Assembly (NCBI GenBank): GCA_947495975.1
Contig: CANMBE010000003.1
Coordinates: forward strand, 62,001 to 126,000
Direction: 5' to 3'
From: Ignavibacteria bacterium
GTDB taxonomy: Bacteria; Bacteroidota; Ignavibacteria; Kapaibacteriales; Kapaibacteriaceae
Length of the DNA stretch: 64,000 nt
Part shown: piece by piece, positions 43,931 to 52,790 of the stretch
How the letters are laid out: each line of letters begins with the position of its first letter
Position numbering within the stretch: position 1 is the stretch's first letter
Program-made: the position numbers and the translations under genes
The notes under the pieces: model-generated
Database searches by the model: none
Told to the model about the DNA's origin: nothing
Seen by the model: the letters and a program-made list of their open reading frames with translations, nothing else

Positions 43931-44985
43931 TCCGCATTCTCGGACCTTTCCCACCTCCGTATGGTGGCGTAGCTTTGCATTGCGTTCGTCTTCTTGAAGC
44001 ACTCCGCGGCAAGGGGCTGAATGTATGCGCAACATCACTTGGAGGAGTACCGTCAGGAATTGTTGGCGTTTCAAAATGGAGACCGTGGACGATGTTATCT
44101 CGCTCACCCGTCCATTATCACACGGATGAGGGTAATCACCGATGGATGCGATTGTTCTCTAGAATATGGGGTTTGACGCGTACACCGTACATCGTTACTG
44201 TGCACTCTTTTCGTCATCGTCCAGAGTTTCGTGATGCACGAACGGTGAGTTCTCTTGCATCTGCTTACACTAATGCCTCTGCGATCATAGCAATCAGCAA
44301 TGAGGTTGCAGCCTCTCTTGCTTCAACACTAGGACTACATCGCAAGAACCTGCACGTCATCCCATCGAATCTGCCGCTCAGCTCGTGGGAACTTGCTGCC
44401 GTGCTTCCGCCATCTGTTGCCAAGAACTGGAGAAACGCGTCTATTCGGATTTTGGCCAATGCCGGACGTGTGGTATCATACAACGGACGTGATCTCTACG
44501 GAATAGACGTGCTCATCGACGCATTTACGTTGATCGACGACGTAGATGCGAAACTCTGCATAGCGGTTGGCGACGTGGTTGATGAAGCTCTCTGGAATAA
44601 TCACGAGCAACGCATCGGGTCTGATCCACGTATCACAATAGTTCGCAACCTTGCAAGTCCTCTCGCGCCCCTTGTGAAGCACGCCCATGTCGTTGTGCGC
44701 CCTACCCGCACCGAGGGTGGACCTTCATTAACACTAAGTGAAGCAATTGAGCTTGGTCGCATTGCAATAGGTTCAGATGCTGTGCCTCGCCCAGATGGAA
44801 CAGATCTCTTTAGAAATGGGGATCATGTAGATCTTGCACGAGTTCTACGTGAGTCAATCGTAAAGGCGCGCGCAGGACGCCTGCCGATATCACACGCACA
44901 ATATTCTGACATTGCAGATCAGATTGTTAAAGTTTACGAGCGCTCCGGCTTCGTTAGCACAACGCACACGCCGGCTGAAGTATAA
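43927..44985 (+). CDS. GT4-type glycosyltransferase
   Basis: 352 aa from ATG 43927, which overlaps the methyltransferase stop by 4 nt (ATGA). N-terminal acceptor domain: IRILGPFPPPYGGVALHCVRLLEAL. The C-terminal donor domain carries the E-x7-E signature region RPTRTEGGPSLTLSEAIELG (about residues 258-277). It should transfer a sugar from a nucleotide donor during surface-glycan assembly in the cytosol. The 3' end overlaps the convergent methyltransferase gene by 52 nt. Confidence 0.88.
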   Translation: MIRILGPFPPPYGGVALHCVRLLEALRGKGLNVCATSLGGVPSGIVGVSKWRPWTMLSRSPVHYHTDEGNHRWMRLFSRIWGLTRTPYIVTVHSFRHRPEFRDARTVSSLASAYTNASAIIAISNEVAASLASTLGLHRKNLHVIPSNLPLSSWELAAVLPPSVAKNWRNASIRILANAGRVVSYNGRDLYGIDVLIDAFTLIDDVDAKLCIAVGDVVDEALWNNHEQRIGSDPRITIVRNLASPLAPLVKHAHVVVRPTRTEGGPSLTLSEAIELGRIAIGSDAVPRPDGTDLFRNGDHVDLARVLRESIVKARAGRLPISHAQYSDIADQIVKVYERSGFVSTTHTPAEV

Positions 44986-45776
44986 ATCTTCATACCGGAC
45001 ATCGAAACTGGCGTGTTTCGGTAGCTACCGTGTAGAAGTGCATGCTTAACAGTGTTCATCTGTAAGAGTGTACGTTTGATTTTGTCGAGACCGCTCTTGT
45101 CAACGATTCTATCGTTGAAGAATGGCTCTTCATAGTCGCCAAAATAAACGCGCTCGCGCTCGGTGAGTTCTGACGCTTGCACAATGCGCCTATTGAATGA
45201 AGCCACGTCATAATGACGCTGAAAGAAAACAGGTTCTGTAGTAAACTTTTCGCCGTAAACGTCTTGCTGCAAGAACCAATCGCGGGCGTAACCTTCGTTC
45301 AATGGTGTTGTAAGCAGATACATGCCGCCTGGCTTTAACAGCCGCGCACTTTTCTCCATTGCAACTGAGTCTAGTGCACCTTCAAAATGTTCTATAACGC
45401 TGATGTTCGTGATTACATCAAAAGACTCTGGCTCTAACTCGGCTTCAAGAAAATCACGAACCACAACATGAAATCTCTTTGGATCTAATCCAAGTTTCTT
45501 GGCGTATTCGTTTTGCTTTTTTACCCAGTCAAATTTATCGAGGCACGTTACATCCCACTGCGTTTTCGATGCTACCCATGATGGGAATATCGATGGCCCT
45601 GTTCCTATATCGAGATAGCGAAGGGGCTTATCAAACAACGGCTGAAGCTTCTCTGCCAACAATGGCAGCTCGATTGCGCGTTCGTAACCAAACCCTTTTA
45701 TGCGATAGAGAAATTGTAGACGCTTCGCATGCGCGTCGATATTGTAAAGCAGCTCGGCATTGATACTTGAATTCAC
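44934..45776 (-). CDS. SAM-dependent methyltransferase downstream of surE
   Basis: Class I methyltransferase fold: RYLDIGTGPSIFPSWVAS (SAM loop), then DVITNISVIEHFEGALDSVAMEKSARLLKPGGMYLLTTP. About 280 aa from GTG 45776, with GAGAG just upstream; a TTG at 45806 overlapping the surE stop by 8 nt is the alternative. Substrate unknown. It ends the leftward rng-dxr-rseP-surE run, while its tail overlaps the GT4 gene by 52 nt on the other strand. Confidence 0.83.
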   Translation of the reverse strand: MNSSINAELLYNIDAHAKRLQFLYRIKGFGYERAIELPLLAEKLQPLFDKPLRYLDIGTGPSIFPSWVASKTQWDVTCLDKFDWVKKQNEYAKKLGLDPKRFHVVVRDFLEAELEPESFDVITNISVIEHFEGALDSVAMEKSARLLKPGGMYLLTTPLNEGYARDWFLQQDVYGEKFTTEPVFFQRHYDVASFNRRIVQASELTERERVYFGDYEEPFFNDRIVDKSGLDKIKRTLLQMNTVKHALLHGSYRNTPVSMSGMKIYTSAGVCVVLTKPERS

Positions 45777-45798
45777 GTGACTCTCTGTTTGGGTGTTT

Positions 45799-46554
45799 CT
45801 ACACAAACGTTGTTTTCAGCATTTCTAATACCGCAAAGTTTGTGAGCTCGTAATGAATTGGCGTTATTGCAGCCCAGCCATCCTTCACTACAAGATCATC
45901 TGCGTCCTCAACTTCCCGCACTGTAACGAACTCTCCTGTAAGCCAATAATATGGTTTTCCCTGAGGATCTGTGCGCACGTCGTAGGCATCCTTCCACTCG
46001 CTGCGACCTTGACGCGTGACTCGAAGTCCCTTAAAATCTACACGCGCGATAGGTGGGACGTTTACGTTCAACAGCGTGCCCGCAGGTAACTGCAAATCAA
46101 ACAACCGCGATGCAACATCATAAGCAACCTCTGCAGCCAATGCCATATCCGCAGTTACATCAAAGGTTGCCAGAGAAACTGCCATGGAAGGGATGCCCAT
46201 CAATGTGCCCTCCGTTGCAGCACTCACAGTGCCGGAGTAGATGGCGTTGACGCTGGTGTTAGAACCGTGATTAATTCCACTGACAACCATGTCTGGACGA
46301 TGATCTAACAATGTGCTCACACCAAGCTTCACACAATCTGCTGGCGTACCATTGATAGCCCATCCATAAAATGATCCATCGCGGTGGACCTTCGTTGCGC
46401 GTAAGGGACTTGCCACTGTGAGGGCATGTCCAACAGCACTTTGTTGTCTATCGGGAGCTACAACAACAACGTCTCCAAGCCGACGCATGGCCTGCACAAG
46501 GGCATAAATTCCGGCTGAATCAATGCCATCATCGTTTGTAACAAGAATTCGCAT
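45799..46554 (-). CDS. surE: 5'/3'-nucleotidase SurE
   Basis: 251 aa. Metal-dependent phosphatase acting on nucleoside monophosphates. The active-site opening MRILVTNDDGIDSAGIYAL holds the metal-binding Asp pair, and VVSGINHGSNTSVNAIYSGTV is the second conserved block. Length and start match the family. It lies 14 nt after rseP and just before the methyltransferase. Confidence 0.96.
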   Translation of the reverse strand: MRILVTNDDGIDSAGIYALVQAMRRLGDVVVVAPDRQQSAVGHALTVASPLRATKVHRDGSFYGWAINGTPADCVKLGVSTLLDHRPDMVVSGINHGSNTSVNAIYSGTVSAATEGTLMGIPSMAVSLATFDVTADMALAAEVAYDVASRLFDLQLPAGTLLNVNVPPIARVDFKGLRVTRQGRSEWKDAYDVRTDPQGKPYYWLTGEFVTVREVEDADDLVVKDGWAAITPIHYELTNFAVLEMLKTTFV

Positions 46555-46568
46555 TATGGTGGAGCCCC

Positions 46569-47945
46569 TTATCGAGTAAGGTCGAGATAGAATACAAATA
46601 CCATCAACCCTAACAACAACGCAATGCCCACTTGCTGAAAGCGAATCTTGATATTCGTGGAAATCTCTCTGCGAATAACAGATTCAATCGCAACAAATAC
46701 CAGATGCCCACCATCGAGTCCAGGCAGTGGCAAGAGGTTCATAACGCCAAGTGAAATCGATATCAGAGCCATAAAACGCAGAAATGATTCTAGTCCAAGC
46801 TCAGAACTACGCGAAGCCATTTTGGCGATCTGAATTGGTCCACCAAAACTTTGCTTCACAGACACTGTCCCACGAAACACATGCGCCACCGATGCGCCGA
46901 TCATTGCAATGGTATTGCCAGTCTCTTTAAAGGCCATTCCCAATGATTCGAAAACAGCAAACGATTCATTATGCCGGGCACCCACATATAATCCCTCGAG
47001 TTGCACGCCGATGGTTGAGTCGGCACCCACTGTGAGGTTTATTGGCATGGTCTTTCCACCACGCTCTATATGAAGCGTGATGGGTTTGCCGGCATGGCTG
47101 CGAACATAGCGTTGGAATTGTGGCAGTGCTCTTACGGGGAGAGAATCCACGGCAAGCACAACATCGGAAGCCTTAGCGCCGGCCCGGCCGGCTGGAGATA
47201 GCGTAACGACGCCTCCAAAGGAGATTTGAATATCCGATGGATAGAGTCCAAGACCAACACCTTGCGCCATCGAACGAATGATGTCTTCGCTTGAGATTTG
47301 TAGAGATTTCTTTTCTCCGTTGCGCATGACGTCTACATTGCGAATCCCTGCTTTGCTCGACATTCCAAGTTCTTCAGAAAGATCTTCCCACGTTGCTACC
47401 CGTACTCCATCAACAGTGATGACTTTATCACCCGGCGCAATACCTGCTCTGTACATGCCAGATGAAGGGTCTACCCACGCCACCCGTGTAGTAGCCATTT
47501 CTTCGTGACCATAAAACAACGGCAATAGCCAGAATACCAGAATGGCGAGAATGAAGTTCATGATAACACCGGCGCTCAACACAAATGCTTTCTGCCAATT
47601 CTTCTTCGACCGAAATTCATACGGCTGAGGTGGAAGTCCAGCAAAGTCTGTGTCCATTGACTCATCAACCATGCCCAGGATCTTTACGTATCCACCAATA
47701 GGAAGCGCGCAGAGTCGGTAATCGGTGCCACCGTGTAGATCAAGATCAGCCGGAACCTTCCCAAAGGTGAAGCCAAGCTTACGGTTCCATCCAAACACAC
47801 GCGGGCCCATTCCAATAGCAAACACGTCGGCACGCATGCCAGTCCATTTTGCCGCAAGGAAGTGTCCAAGCTCGTGTACGAACACGAGCACGCCGATGAC
47901 GATGATAAAGGCAATTGTCGGTTGTATGATGTCCATGACGTTCAA
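46569..47945 (-). CDS. rseP: Site-2 protease RseP
   Basis: 458-aa inner-membrane zinc protease of regulated intramembrane proteolysis. The catalytic HELGH motif is at about residues 24-28 (VHELGHFLAAKW) and the partner motif LLPLPGLDGGH lies in the C-terminal membrane region. Two PDZ-like segments are in between, near 130-225 and 235-315 (DKVITVDGVRVATWEDLSEEL; GAKASDVVLAVDSLPV). In the classical dxr-rseP pairing it follows dxr by 7 nt. Confidence 0.96.
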   Translation of the reverse strand: MNVMDIIQPTIAFIIVIGVLVFVHELGHFLAAKWTGMRADVFAIGMGPRVFGWNRKLGFTFGKVPADLDLHGGTDYRLCALPIGGYVKILGMVDESMDTDFAGLPPQPYEFRSKKNWQKAFVLSAGVIMNFILAILVFWLLPLFYGHEEMATTRVAWVDPSSGMYRAGIAPGDKVITVDGVRVATWEDLSEELGMSSKAGIRNVDVMRNGEKKSLQISSEDIIRSMAQGVGLGLYPSDIQISFGGVVTLSPAGRAGAKASDVVLAVDSLPVRALPQFQRYVRSHAGKPITLHIERGGKTMPINLTVGADSTIGVQLEGLYVGARHNESFAVFESLGMAFKETGNTIAMIGASVAHVFRGTVSVKQSFGGPIQIAKMASRSSELGLESFLRFMALISISLGVMNLLPLPGLDGGHLVFVAIESVIRREISTNIKIRFQQVGIALLLGLMVFVFYLDLTR

Positions 47946-47952
47946 CGGAAAT

Positions 47953-49125
47953 TCAGCAAGTGAGGGTAAAATCTAAGGCAATCCTACGCGATTCTGCGTC
48001 TATCGCGATGATGTGATCGATTGACGGATGACTTACGTGTTCCATGTGTTCGAGTGTGTATTCAATTGTTGATGCGATGGCCGCAAAGGCAATTCGCTCA
48101 TCCAAAAAGGCCGCAACAGCCACCTCGTTTGCTGCGTTAACCACGGCTCCTGCAGAGCCCCCTACCCTCAATACTTCGTAAGCTATACGCAAACACGGAA
48201 AACGCTCCACGTCGGGCGCTTCAAACGTCAACTGTCCAAGAGCGGCTAAGTCTAACCTCTCTGTGGCTAGGGGCTTACGGTGCGGATACGTAAGCGCATA
48301 CTGAATGGGCAGCAGCATTGTGGGGAGACCCAACTGTGCCTTCACTGACCCATCAATAAATTCAACCATTGAGTGGACAATGGACTGGGGATGAACCAAT
48401 ACGCTGATCTTTTCTCCAGGCACATCGAACAACCACCGCGCTTCAATTACTTCAAATCCTTTATTCATGAGCGTTGCAGAATCAATGGTGATTTTTGAAC
48501 CCATTGACCAGTTGGGATGCTTCAATGCCATTGCCCGCGTAACAGTCTTCATTTCTTCAGTACTGAGGCTGCGGAATGGTCCACCAGATGCAGTGATGAT
48601 GAATCGTTCCACATCTTCAGCACGTTCTCCCAGAAGACACTGCAAGATTGCGCTATGTTCAGAATCGATTGCAATCAGCGAAGCATTGTGGCTAGACGCT
48701 GCAGGAATAAGTATTGACCCCGCGCTTACCAGTGACTCTTTGTTTGCTAGACCTATAACGTGCCCCGCACGAATTGCAGCCAATGTTGGCAACACGCCAC
48801 TAAATCCAACCATTGCCGAGAGTACTACATCGTTCTCTCCATCTGCTGCTGCATCACAGATACCTTGCTCACCACACAACACTGGACCAACAAATTCTGG
48901 CACCTCATCCTTAAATGCTTTCCATGCTGCTTCCTCGCGCAAAGCCACTCCGTATGGCTTATACGTGCGCACACATTCAGCCAGGTCCTGCCATCGTGTG
49001 TTACACGTGATCCAACGAAGAGAGAAAGAATCAGAATTCTGTTGAATAATGTTGAGTGCCTGTCTTCCGATTGAGCCCGTAGACCCGAGGACGGACACTT
49101 GGCGTAGCGATGTTGAACGCATCAC
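47953..49125 (-). CDS. dxr: 1-deoxy-D-xylulose-5-phosphate reductoisomerase
   Basis: Second step of the MEP isoprenoid pathway: NADPH-dependent conversion of DXP to MEP, 390 aa. NADPH site VLGSTGSIGRQALNII; substrate/metal motifs IDSEHSAILQCL, SGGPF and SMGSKITIDSATLMNKGFE. The ATG overlaps the rng stop by 4 nt (49122-49125). Supplies precursors for the prenyl quinone made by enzymes such as the UbiA protein at 56 kb. Confidence 0.97.
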   Translation of the reverse strand: MMRSTSLRQVSVLGSTGSIGRQALNIIQQNSDSFSLRWITCNTRWQDLAECVRTYKPYGVALREEAAWKAFKDEVPEFVGPVLCGEQGICDAAADGENDVVLSAMVGFSGVLPTLAAIRAGHVIGLANKESLVSAGSILIPAASSHNASLIAIDSEHSAILQCLLGERAEDVERFIITASGGPFRSLSTEEMKTVTRAMALKHPNWSMGSKITIDSATLMNKGFEVIEARWLFDVPGEKISVLVHPQSIVHSMVEFIDGSVKAQLGLPTMLLPIQYALTYPHRKPLATERLDLAALGQLTFEAPDVERFPCLRIAYEVLRVGGSAGAVVNAANEVAVAAFLDERIAFAAIASTIEYTLEHMEHVSHPSIDHIIAIDAESRRIALDFTLTC

Positions 49126-50717
49126 AAATATTGACGCGAAATATCCTTCGTGCCCGAGCCGGCGTAGCAGCGAAACTCTCCTGCTTCGATGGTGTCGTCC
49201 TCACGAAGGGTTACGGAGAGGAAATACGTTCGCATCCATTTGCGCAAAGTGAGCGCCTTGTTACGCTCGATGTAGTGCACGATGTATGGATGTGTTGCAA
49301 CCGTTACTCGCACGCCCCACGTCTGAGCCCGATAGTTTCGCAGCCAACGGTCAATACTTGCAACTGTACTTGAAGCCGACAGAACGCGGCCTGTTCCGAG
49401 ACAGAATGGGCATTCCTCACTCGTGCGCTCGGCCATACTCTGGCGTATACGCTGACGTGTGATCTGCATGATGCCGAGCTGTGTTATGGGATAGACAATT
49501 GTTTTTGCCCTATCTCGAGACGTTTCTCGCTTCATCTCGTTGAGAAGCTTGCGTCTATTCTCTTCTTGCTGCATATCGATGAAGTCTACGAGAACCATTC
49601 CGCCGATATCACGCAGTCGCAGTTGCTTTGCAACTTCCTTCATTGCTTCAAAGTTGGTTTTCACCGCGTTGGCCTCTTGCGTGCGTTCATTTGAAGCACG
49701 TCCAGAGTTCACATCAACAACAACCATAGCTTCGGTATGATCAATGATCAACGAACCGCCGCTTGGTAAAGGCACCCGTCTGGAATGAGTGAGGTGCACA
49801 TCGCGTTCAATGCCAAAGACATCGAACATCGGCTTTGTATCAGCAAAGAATTCCAGTTTCCCATCAAGATGCGGCGCTGTTCGCAGTACGTACGTTTTGA
49901 GGTCTCGGAATAGCTTCCGATCATCAACGACAACTTGAGATACATCATCTTTAAAAAGATCGCGAATCACACTGTGTGCAACACTTGCTTCTTGTAGAAG
50001 CAACATTGGACCCTTTGCGTTGCGAATCTCTGTTTCCATCTCGCGCCAGTCTTCTAAGAGCGACGAAAAGTCGCGCTGCACATCGTCACTCGGGAGTCCT
50101 GAGGCCGCTGTTCTGATGATACATCCGATGCCCTCAGGCAATATCTCTCGCGCTATCCCACGAAGTCTCTTGCGCTCTTTTACTGAGAAGATCTTTCGCG
50201 AAACACCAACGGCTTCTTCAAACGGAAGCAGCACTACATTCCGTCCGGTCAAACCAACCTTTGTTGTTACGCGCACACCCTTCTGGTGGTATGCCTCACG
50301 CGTTACTTGTACAACAACCATCTGCTTCGCCTGCAGATTGATCGTTACTTGACCACTTCGCTTCGTGGTAAACGTTGGGAGCTTTTTGTTTGACCCTGCC
50401 TTTGACGTGCGAAGTGCAACATCGGCTGTTTCAACTGCTAACGATACTGGACGGTCATCTTCATCATCGTCAGTAGCAACGTCTTCCATCGTGGAGTCTA
50501 CATCGCTAAAGTGCAGGAATGCGTCCTGTTCAAGTCCGATATTCACGAACGCCGCATTCATCCCTTGGATGATCTTTGTTACGCGGCCGAGGTAAATATT
50601 ACCAACGTGATGTTCGGTATCTGGCGTTTCAGTGAAGAGCTCAACAAGCTTTCCATCCTCCGTGATCGCAATCCGGAGGTGAGCTGTTGTTGCACTGATG
50701 AGAATTCGACGAACCAT
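49122..50717 (-). CDS. rng: Ribonuclease E/G family endoribonuclease
   Basis: 531 aa, RNase G-like length. N-terminal RRILISATTAHLRIAITEDGKL, an S1 RNA-binding insert (VGNIYLGRVTKIIQGMNAAFVNIG), catalytic metal site region VDVNSGR and GGMVLVDFIDM, and the zinc-link cysteines CPFCLGTGRV near residue 436. It processes rRNA and decays mRNA. The ATG at 50717 is preceded by GTATTTTTTA, i.e. the U-tract of the SRP RNA terminator, with no Shine-Dalgarno. First protein gene of the rng-dxr-rseP-surE operon. Confidence 0.95.
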   Translation of the reverse strand: MVRRILISATTAHLRIAITEDGKLVELFTETPDTEHHVGNIYLGRVTKIIQGMNAAFVNIGLEQDAFLHFSDVDSTMEDVATDDDEDDRPVSLAVETADVALRTSKAGSNKKLPTFTTKRSGQVTINLQAKQMVVVQVTREAYHQKGVRVTTKVGLTGRNVVLLPFEEAVGVSRKIFSVKERKRLRGIAREILPEGIGCIIRTAASGLPSDDVQRDFSSLLEDWREMETEIRNAKGPMLLLQEASVAHSVIRDLFKDDVSQVVVDDRKLFRDLKTYVLRTAPHLDGKLEFFADTKPMFDVFGIERDVHLTHSRRVPLPSGGSLIIDHTEAMVVVDVNSGRASNERTQEANAVKTNFEAMKEVAKQLRLRDIGGMVLVDFIDMQQEENRRKLLNEMKRETSRDRAKTIVYPITQLGIMQITRQRIRQSMAERTSEECPFCLGTGRVLSASSTVASIDRWLRNYRAQTWGVRVTVATHPYIVHYIERNKALTLRKWMRTYFLSVTLREDDTIEAGEFRCYAGSGTKDISRQYL

Positions 50718-50728
50718 TAAAAAATACA

Positions 50729-50822
50729 GCCAAGTTGACCGTGGCGCTTCGTACGCATGCTGACCGTTGCTTCCTTCCGGACCTGGCGGGATTGGGCTTG
50801 GTACGATCGCACGGGACTTGGC
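50729..50822 (-). ncRNA. ffs: Small bacterial SRP RNA (4.5S type)
   Basis: On the minus strand the invariant SRP core CAGGTCCGGAAGGAAGCAAC occupies about 50760-50780. The ends pair: GCCAAGT (50822-50816) with ACTTGGC (50735-50729), and CCCGTG with CACGGT further in, giving a long hairpin of the compact type without an Alu domain. TATTTTTT follows as terminator. Partner of Ffh encoded at 1.8 kb. The primary transcript may start further upstream, near 50845. Confidence 0.96.
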
Positions 50823-50850
50823 CGTGTTGTTCGCATTTCTAATTGAGCCA

Positions 50851-50858
50851 CAAATATA
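50851..50858 (-). promoter_or_regulatory. -7 box of the SRP RNA gene
   Basis: TATATTTG on the minus strand matches TAnnTTTG and is identical to the ffh box at 1808. RNA would begin near 50845, some 20 nt before the predicted mature end. Confidence 0.5.
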
Positions 50859-52142
50859 CTAGGGTTTTTTGAATTCGGGCACTAATCCCTGCCAGCATTC
50901 CCAATAATCGCGTTGGAGTTCTGCCGCAGACATAGCAAAGGCAGTTGGCCTTGCTACGAAACGCGTCTCAAACATAAACGCCATCGTATCCTCTAGGCGA
51001 GTCGGCTGAAGGTCCGCTTGCGTGGACCTCTTGTAGGTTTCGGCATCTGGGCCGTGTCCGCTCATGCAATTGTGCAACGAAGACCCTCCAGGTATAAACC
51101 CACCACCTTCTTTGGCATCGTAGACGCCAGCGATAAGCCCCATATACTCATTCATGAAGTTGCGATGAAACCATGGTGGGCGGAAGGTGTGTTCGGCAAC
51201 CAACCAACGTGGAGGGAAAATCGCAAAATCAACATTTGCTGTGCCAAGGGTGTCTCCCGGCGACGTAAGTACGGTGTAAATCGAAGGATCCGGATGGTCG
51301 AACGTAACCGTATTGATGCACTGAAACCTGCGCAGGTCATACTTGTACGGCGCGTAATTACCGTGCCATGCCACTACATTCAGGGGCGAATGGTCATACG
51401 TGCCACGCCATAGATTTCCCTGAAACTTTGTGATTACTTCAAATTCGCCTGTACGCTCTTCGAACCACGCCTCAGGAATGAGGAAGTCGCGAGGATATGC
51501 AAGGCCATTTGCGCCAATTGGGCCCAGATCTGGCAGTCTGAGGTAGGCGCCGTAGTTCTCAAGCATATATCCACGCACATCGCCGCTTACTTCAACGCGA
51601 AACTTGATTCCTCGTGGTATCACGCATATTTCTTGAGGCTCTACATCAATAATCCCCATTTCCGTAAGGATTCTCAGCGAGCCTAGCTGCGGTACAATGA
51701 GAAGCTCACCATCGGCATTATAAAAGAAGCTATCTGTCATCGACGTGTTCGCTGCGTATACATGCAGCGCAACTCCCGTGTGAGTTGTGAGGTCTCCATT
51801 GCCTGCCATCGTCACTATGCCTTGCACAAATGTTGTGGGCTTTGTAGGCAACGGTAAGGGGCTCCAGCGGAGCTGGTTTGGCGTGGTTTCTACTTCATGA
51901 AACGGCGTAGAACGTATGAGCCCATTATCGATTCGCTCATACGGCTGGTGCACAACGGACGGGCGGATGCGATACATCCACGACCGCTTATTTTGTGCTC
52001 GAACGGCGGTAAATGCCGTTCCATTGATCTGCTCAGCATACAGACCAAGAGGGGGTTTTTGCGGGGAATTCTGCCCAAAAGGGAGAGCCCCTTTCACTGC
52101 CTCTGTTGCAACGTCGTTACCGAAGCCACTCATATACCCCAT
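50859..52142 (-). CDS. hmgA: Homogentisate 1,2-dioxygenase
   Basis: 427-aa iron dioxygenase that opens the ring of homogentisate in tyrosine/phenylalanine breakdown. N-terminus [21 protein letters not shown] matches the family's SGFGNx(F/H)xSEA start; iron ligands lie in [20 protein letters not shown] and [16 protein letters not shown]. fahA and maiA are not adjacent. Together with paaA it indicates aromatic amino-acid use and aerobic metabolism. Confidence 0.96.
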   Translation of the reverse strand: MGYMSGFGNDVATEAVKGALPFGQNSPQKPPLGLYAEQINGTAFTAVRAQNKRSWMYRIRPSVVHQPYERIDNGLIRSTPFHEVETTPNQLRWSPLPLPTKPTTFVQGIVTMAGNGDLTTHTGVALHVYAANTSMTDSFFYNADGELLIVPQLGSLRILTEMGIIDVEPQEICVIPRGIKFRVEVSGDVRGYMLENYGAYLRLPDLGPIGANGLAYPRDFLIPEAWFEERTGEFEVITKFQGNLWRGTYDHSPLNVVAWHGNYAPYKYDLRRFQCINTVTFDHPDPSIYTVLTSPGDTLGTANVDFAIFPPRWLVAEHTFRPPWFHRNFMNEYMGLIAGVYDAKEGGGFIPGGSSLHNCMSGHGPDAETYKRSTQADLQPTRLEDTMAFMFETRFVARPTAFAMSAAELQRDYWECWQGLVPEFKKP

Positions 52143-52176
52143 GACAGACCCCTTTGAAGAACTACAAATCGTTCTG

Positions 52177-52250
52177 TGCGCCCAGCAGGAATCGAACCTG
52201 CGGCCCGCAGCTTAGAAGGCTGCTGCTCTATCCATCTGAGCTATGAGCGC
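52177..52250 (-). tRNA. tRNA-Arg (anticodon UCU)
   Basis: The minus strand folds as a cloverleaf: acceptor GCGCTCA pairs with TGGGCGC, anticodon stem GCAGC/GCTGC surrounds loop CTTCTAA with TCT in the anticodon position, and GGTTCGATTCC forms the T arm. Discriminator base is A; CCA is not encoded. Confidence 0.97.
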
Positions 52251-52257
52251 AATGGCT

Positions 52258-52265
52258 CAAAGTTA
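52258..52265 (-). promoter_or_regulatory. -7 box of tRNA-Arg
   Basis: TAACTTTG on the minus strand, seven bases before the tRNA 5' end. This spacing fixes where transcription starts relative to the box and so helps interpret the other boxes in the window. Confidence 0.55.
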
Positions 52266-52314
52266 AACAATTGGTAACTAGGGCACAGTCCTGCGTCCTT
52301 CGTACCAAGCCATC

Positions 52315-52563
52315 TCAAGAAGGAATGATCTCGAAAGAGGTAAGTGCTTCGTCTATGACAAGGCGCACTGAACCATGAGGGGTAGGCAGGAGATCTGGGT
52401 CGCCAATCTCGCCTCCAGAGAGGAAGTGCGACTCTCTCCGAATATCAGAAAGCCAAGCATAGAGGTCCGCAGATACGGCTACCTCGCGAGGCGCCTGCCC
52501 GTTTTCCTCAACATACCGTTCGATTGAGGTCATTAACTCCTCGAATGCATCGAACCATTCCAT
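52315..52563 (-). CDS. Small acidic protein of unknown function
   Basis: 82 aa, no family recognised. The sequence MEWFDAFEELMTSIERYVEENGQ starts with an amphipathic helix; the rest (AVSADLYAWLSDIRRE, VRLVIDEALTSFEII) suggests a mixed alpha/beta fold. No signal peptide or membrane segment. AGAGG lies six bases before the ATG, supporting real translation. It stands alone between tRNA-Arg and rpsA. Confidence 0.6.
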   Translation of the reverse strand: MEWFDAFEELMTSIERYVEENGQAPREVAVSADLYAWLSDIRRESHFLSGGEIGDPDLLPTPHGSVRLVIDEALTSFEIIPS

Positions 52564-52687
52564 TGCAGCCTCTTTAGGTGAAACTCAGACTATTATGATA
52601 AACAGGAAATGTCGTGCCAAAGTTACAGGGTGTATGAATAATCCTTAGAAGGGGCTCAGGGTGATGCGGATAAATGATCGTTTTCCG

Positions 52688-52790
52688 TATTTTAGCCGTC
52701 TTCCACTGGCCCAAACTTTGTTTCACTTTCCCTTAGCAGGTCAACTCGATGGCGGAGGGCCGCGCCAACGTTTTGATAGGAGTACATATG
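52688..52790 (+). promoter_or_regulatory. rpsA leader with Shine-Dalgarno
   Basis: A strong AGGAG (52779-52783) precedes ATG 52788. A TAnnTTTG-like box (TATTTTAG, 52688-52695) would give a leader of about 85 nt. Leaders of rpsA are commonly autoregulated by S1; no specific structure is claimed. Confidence 0.4.
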
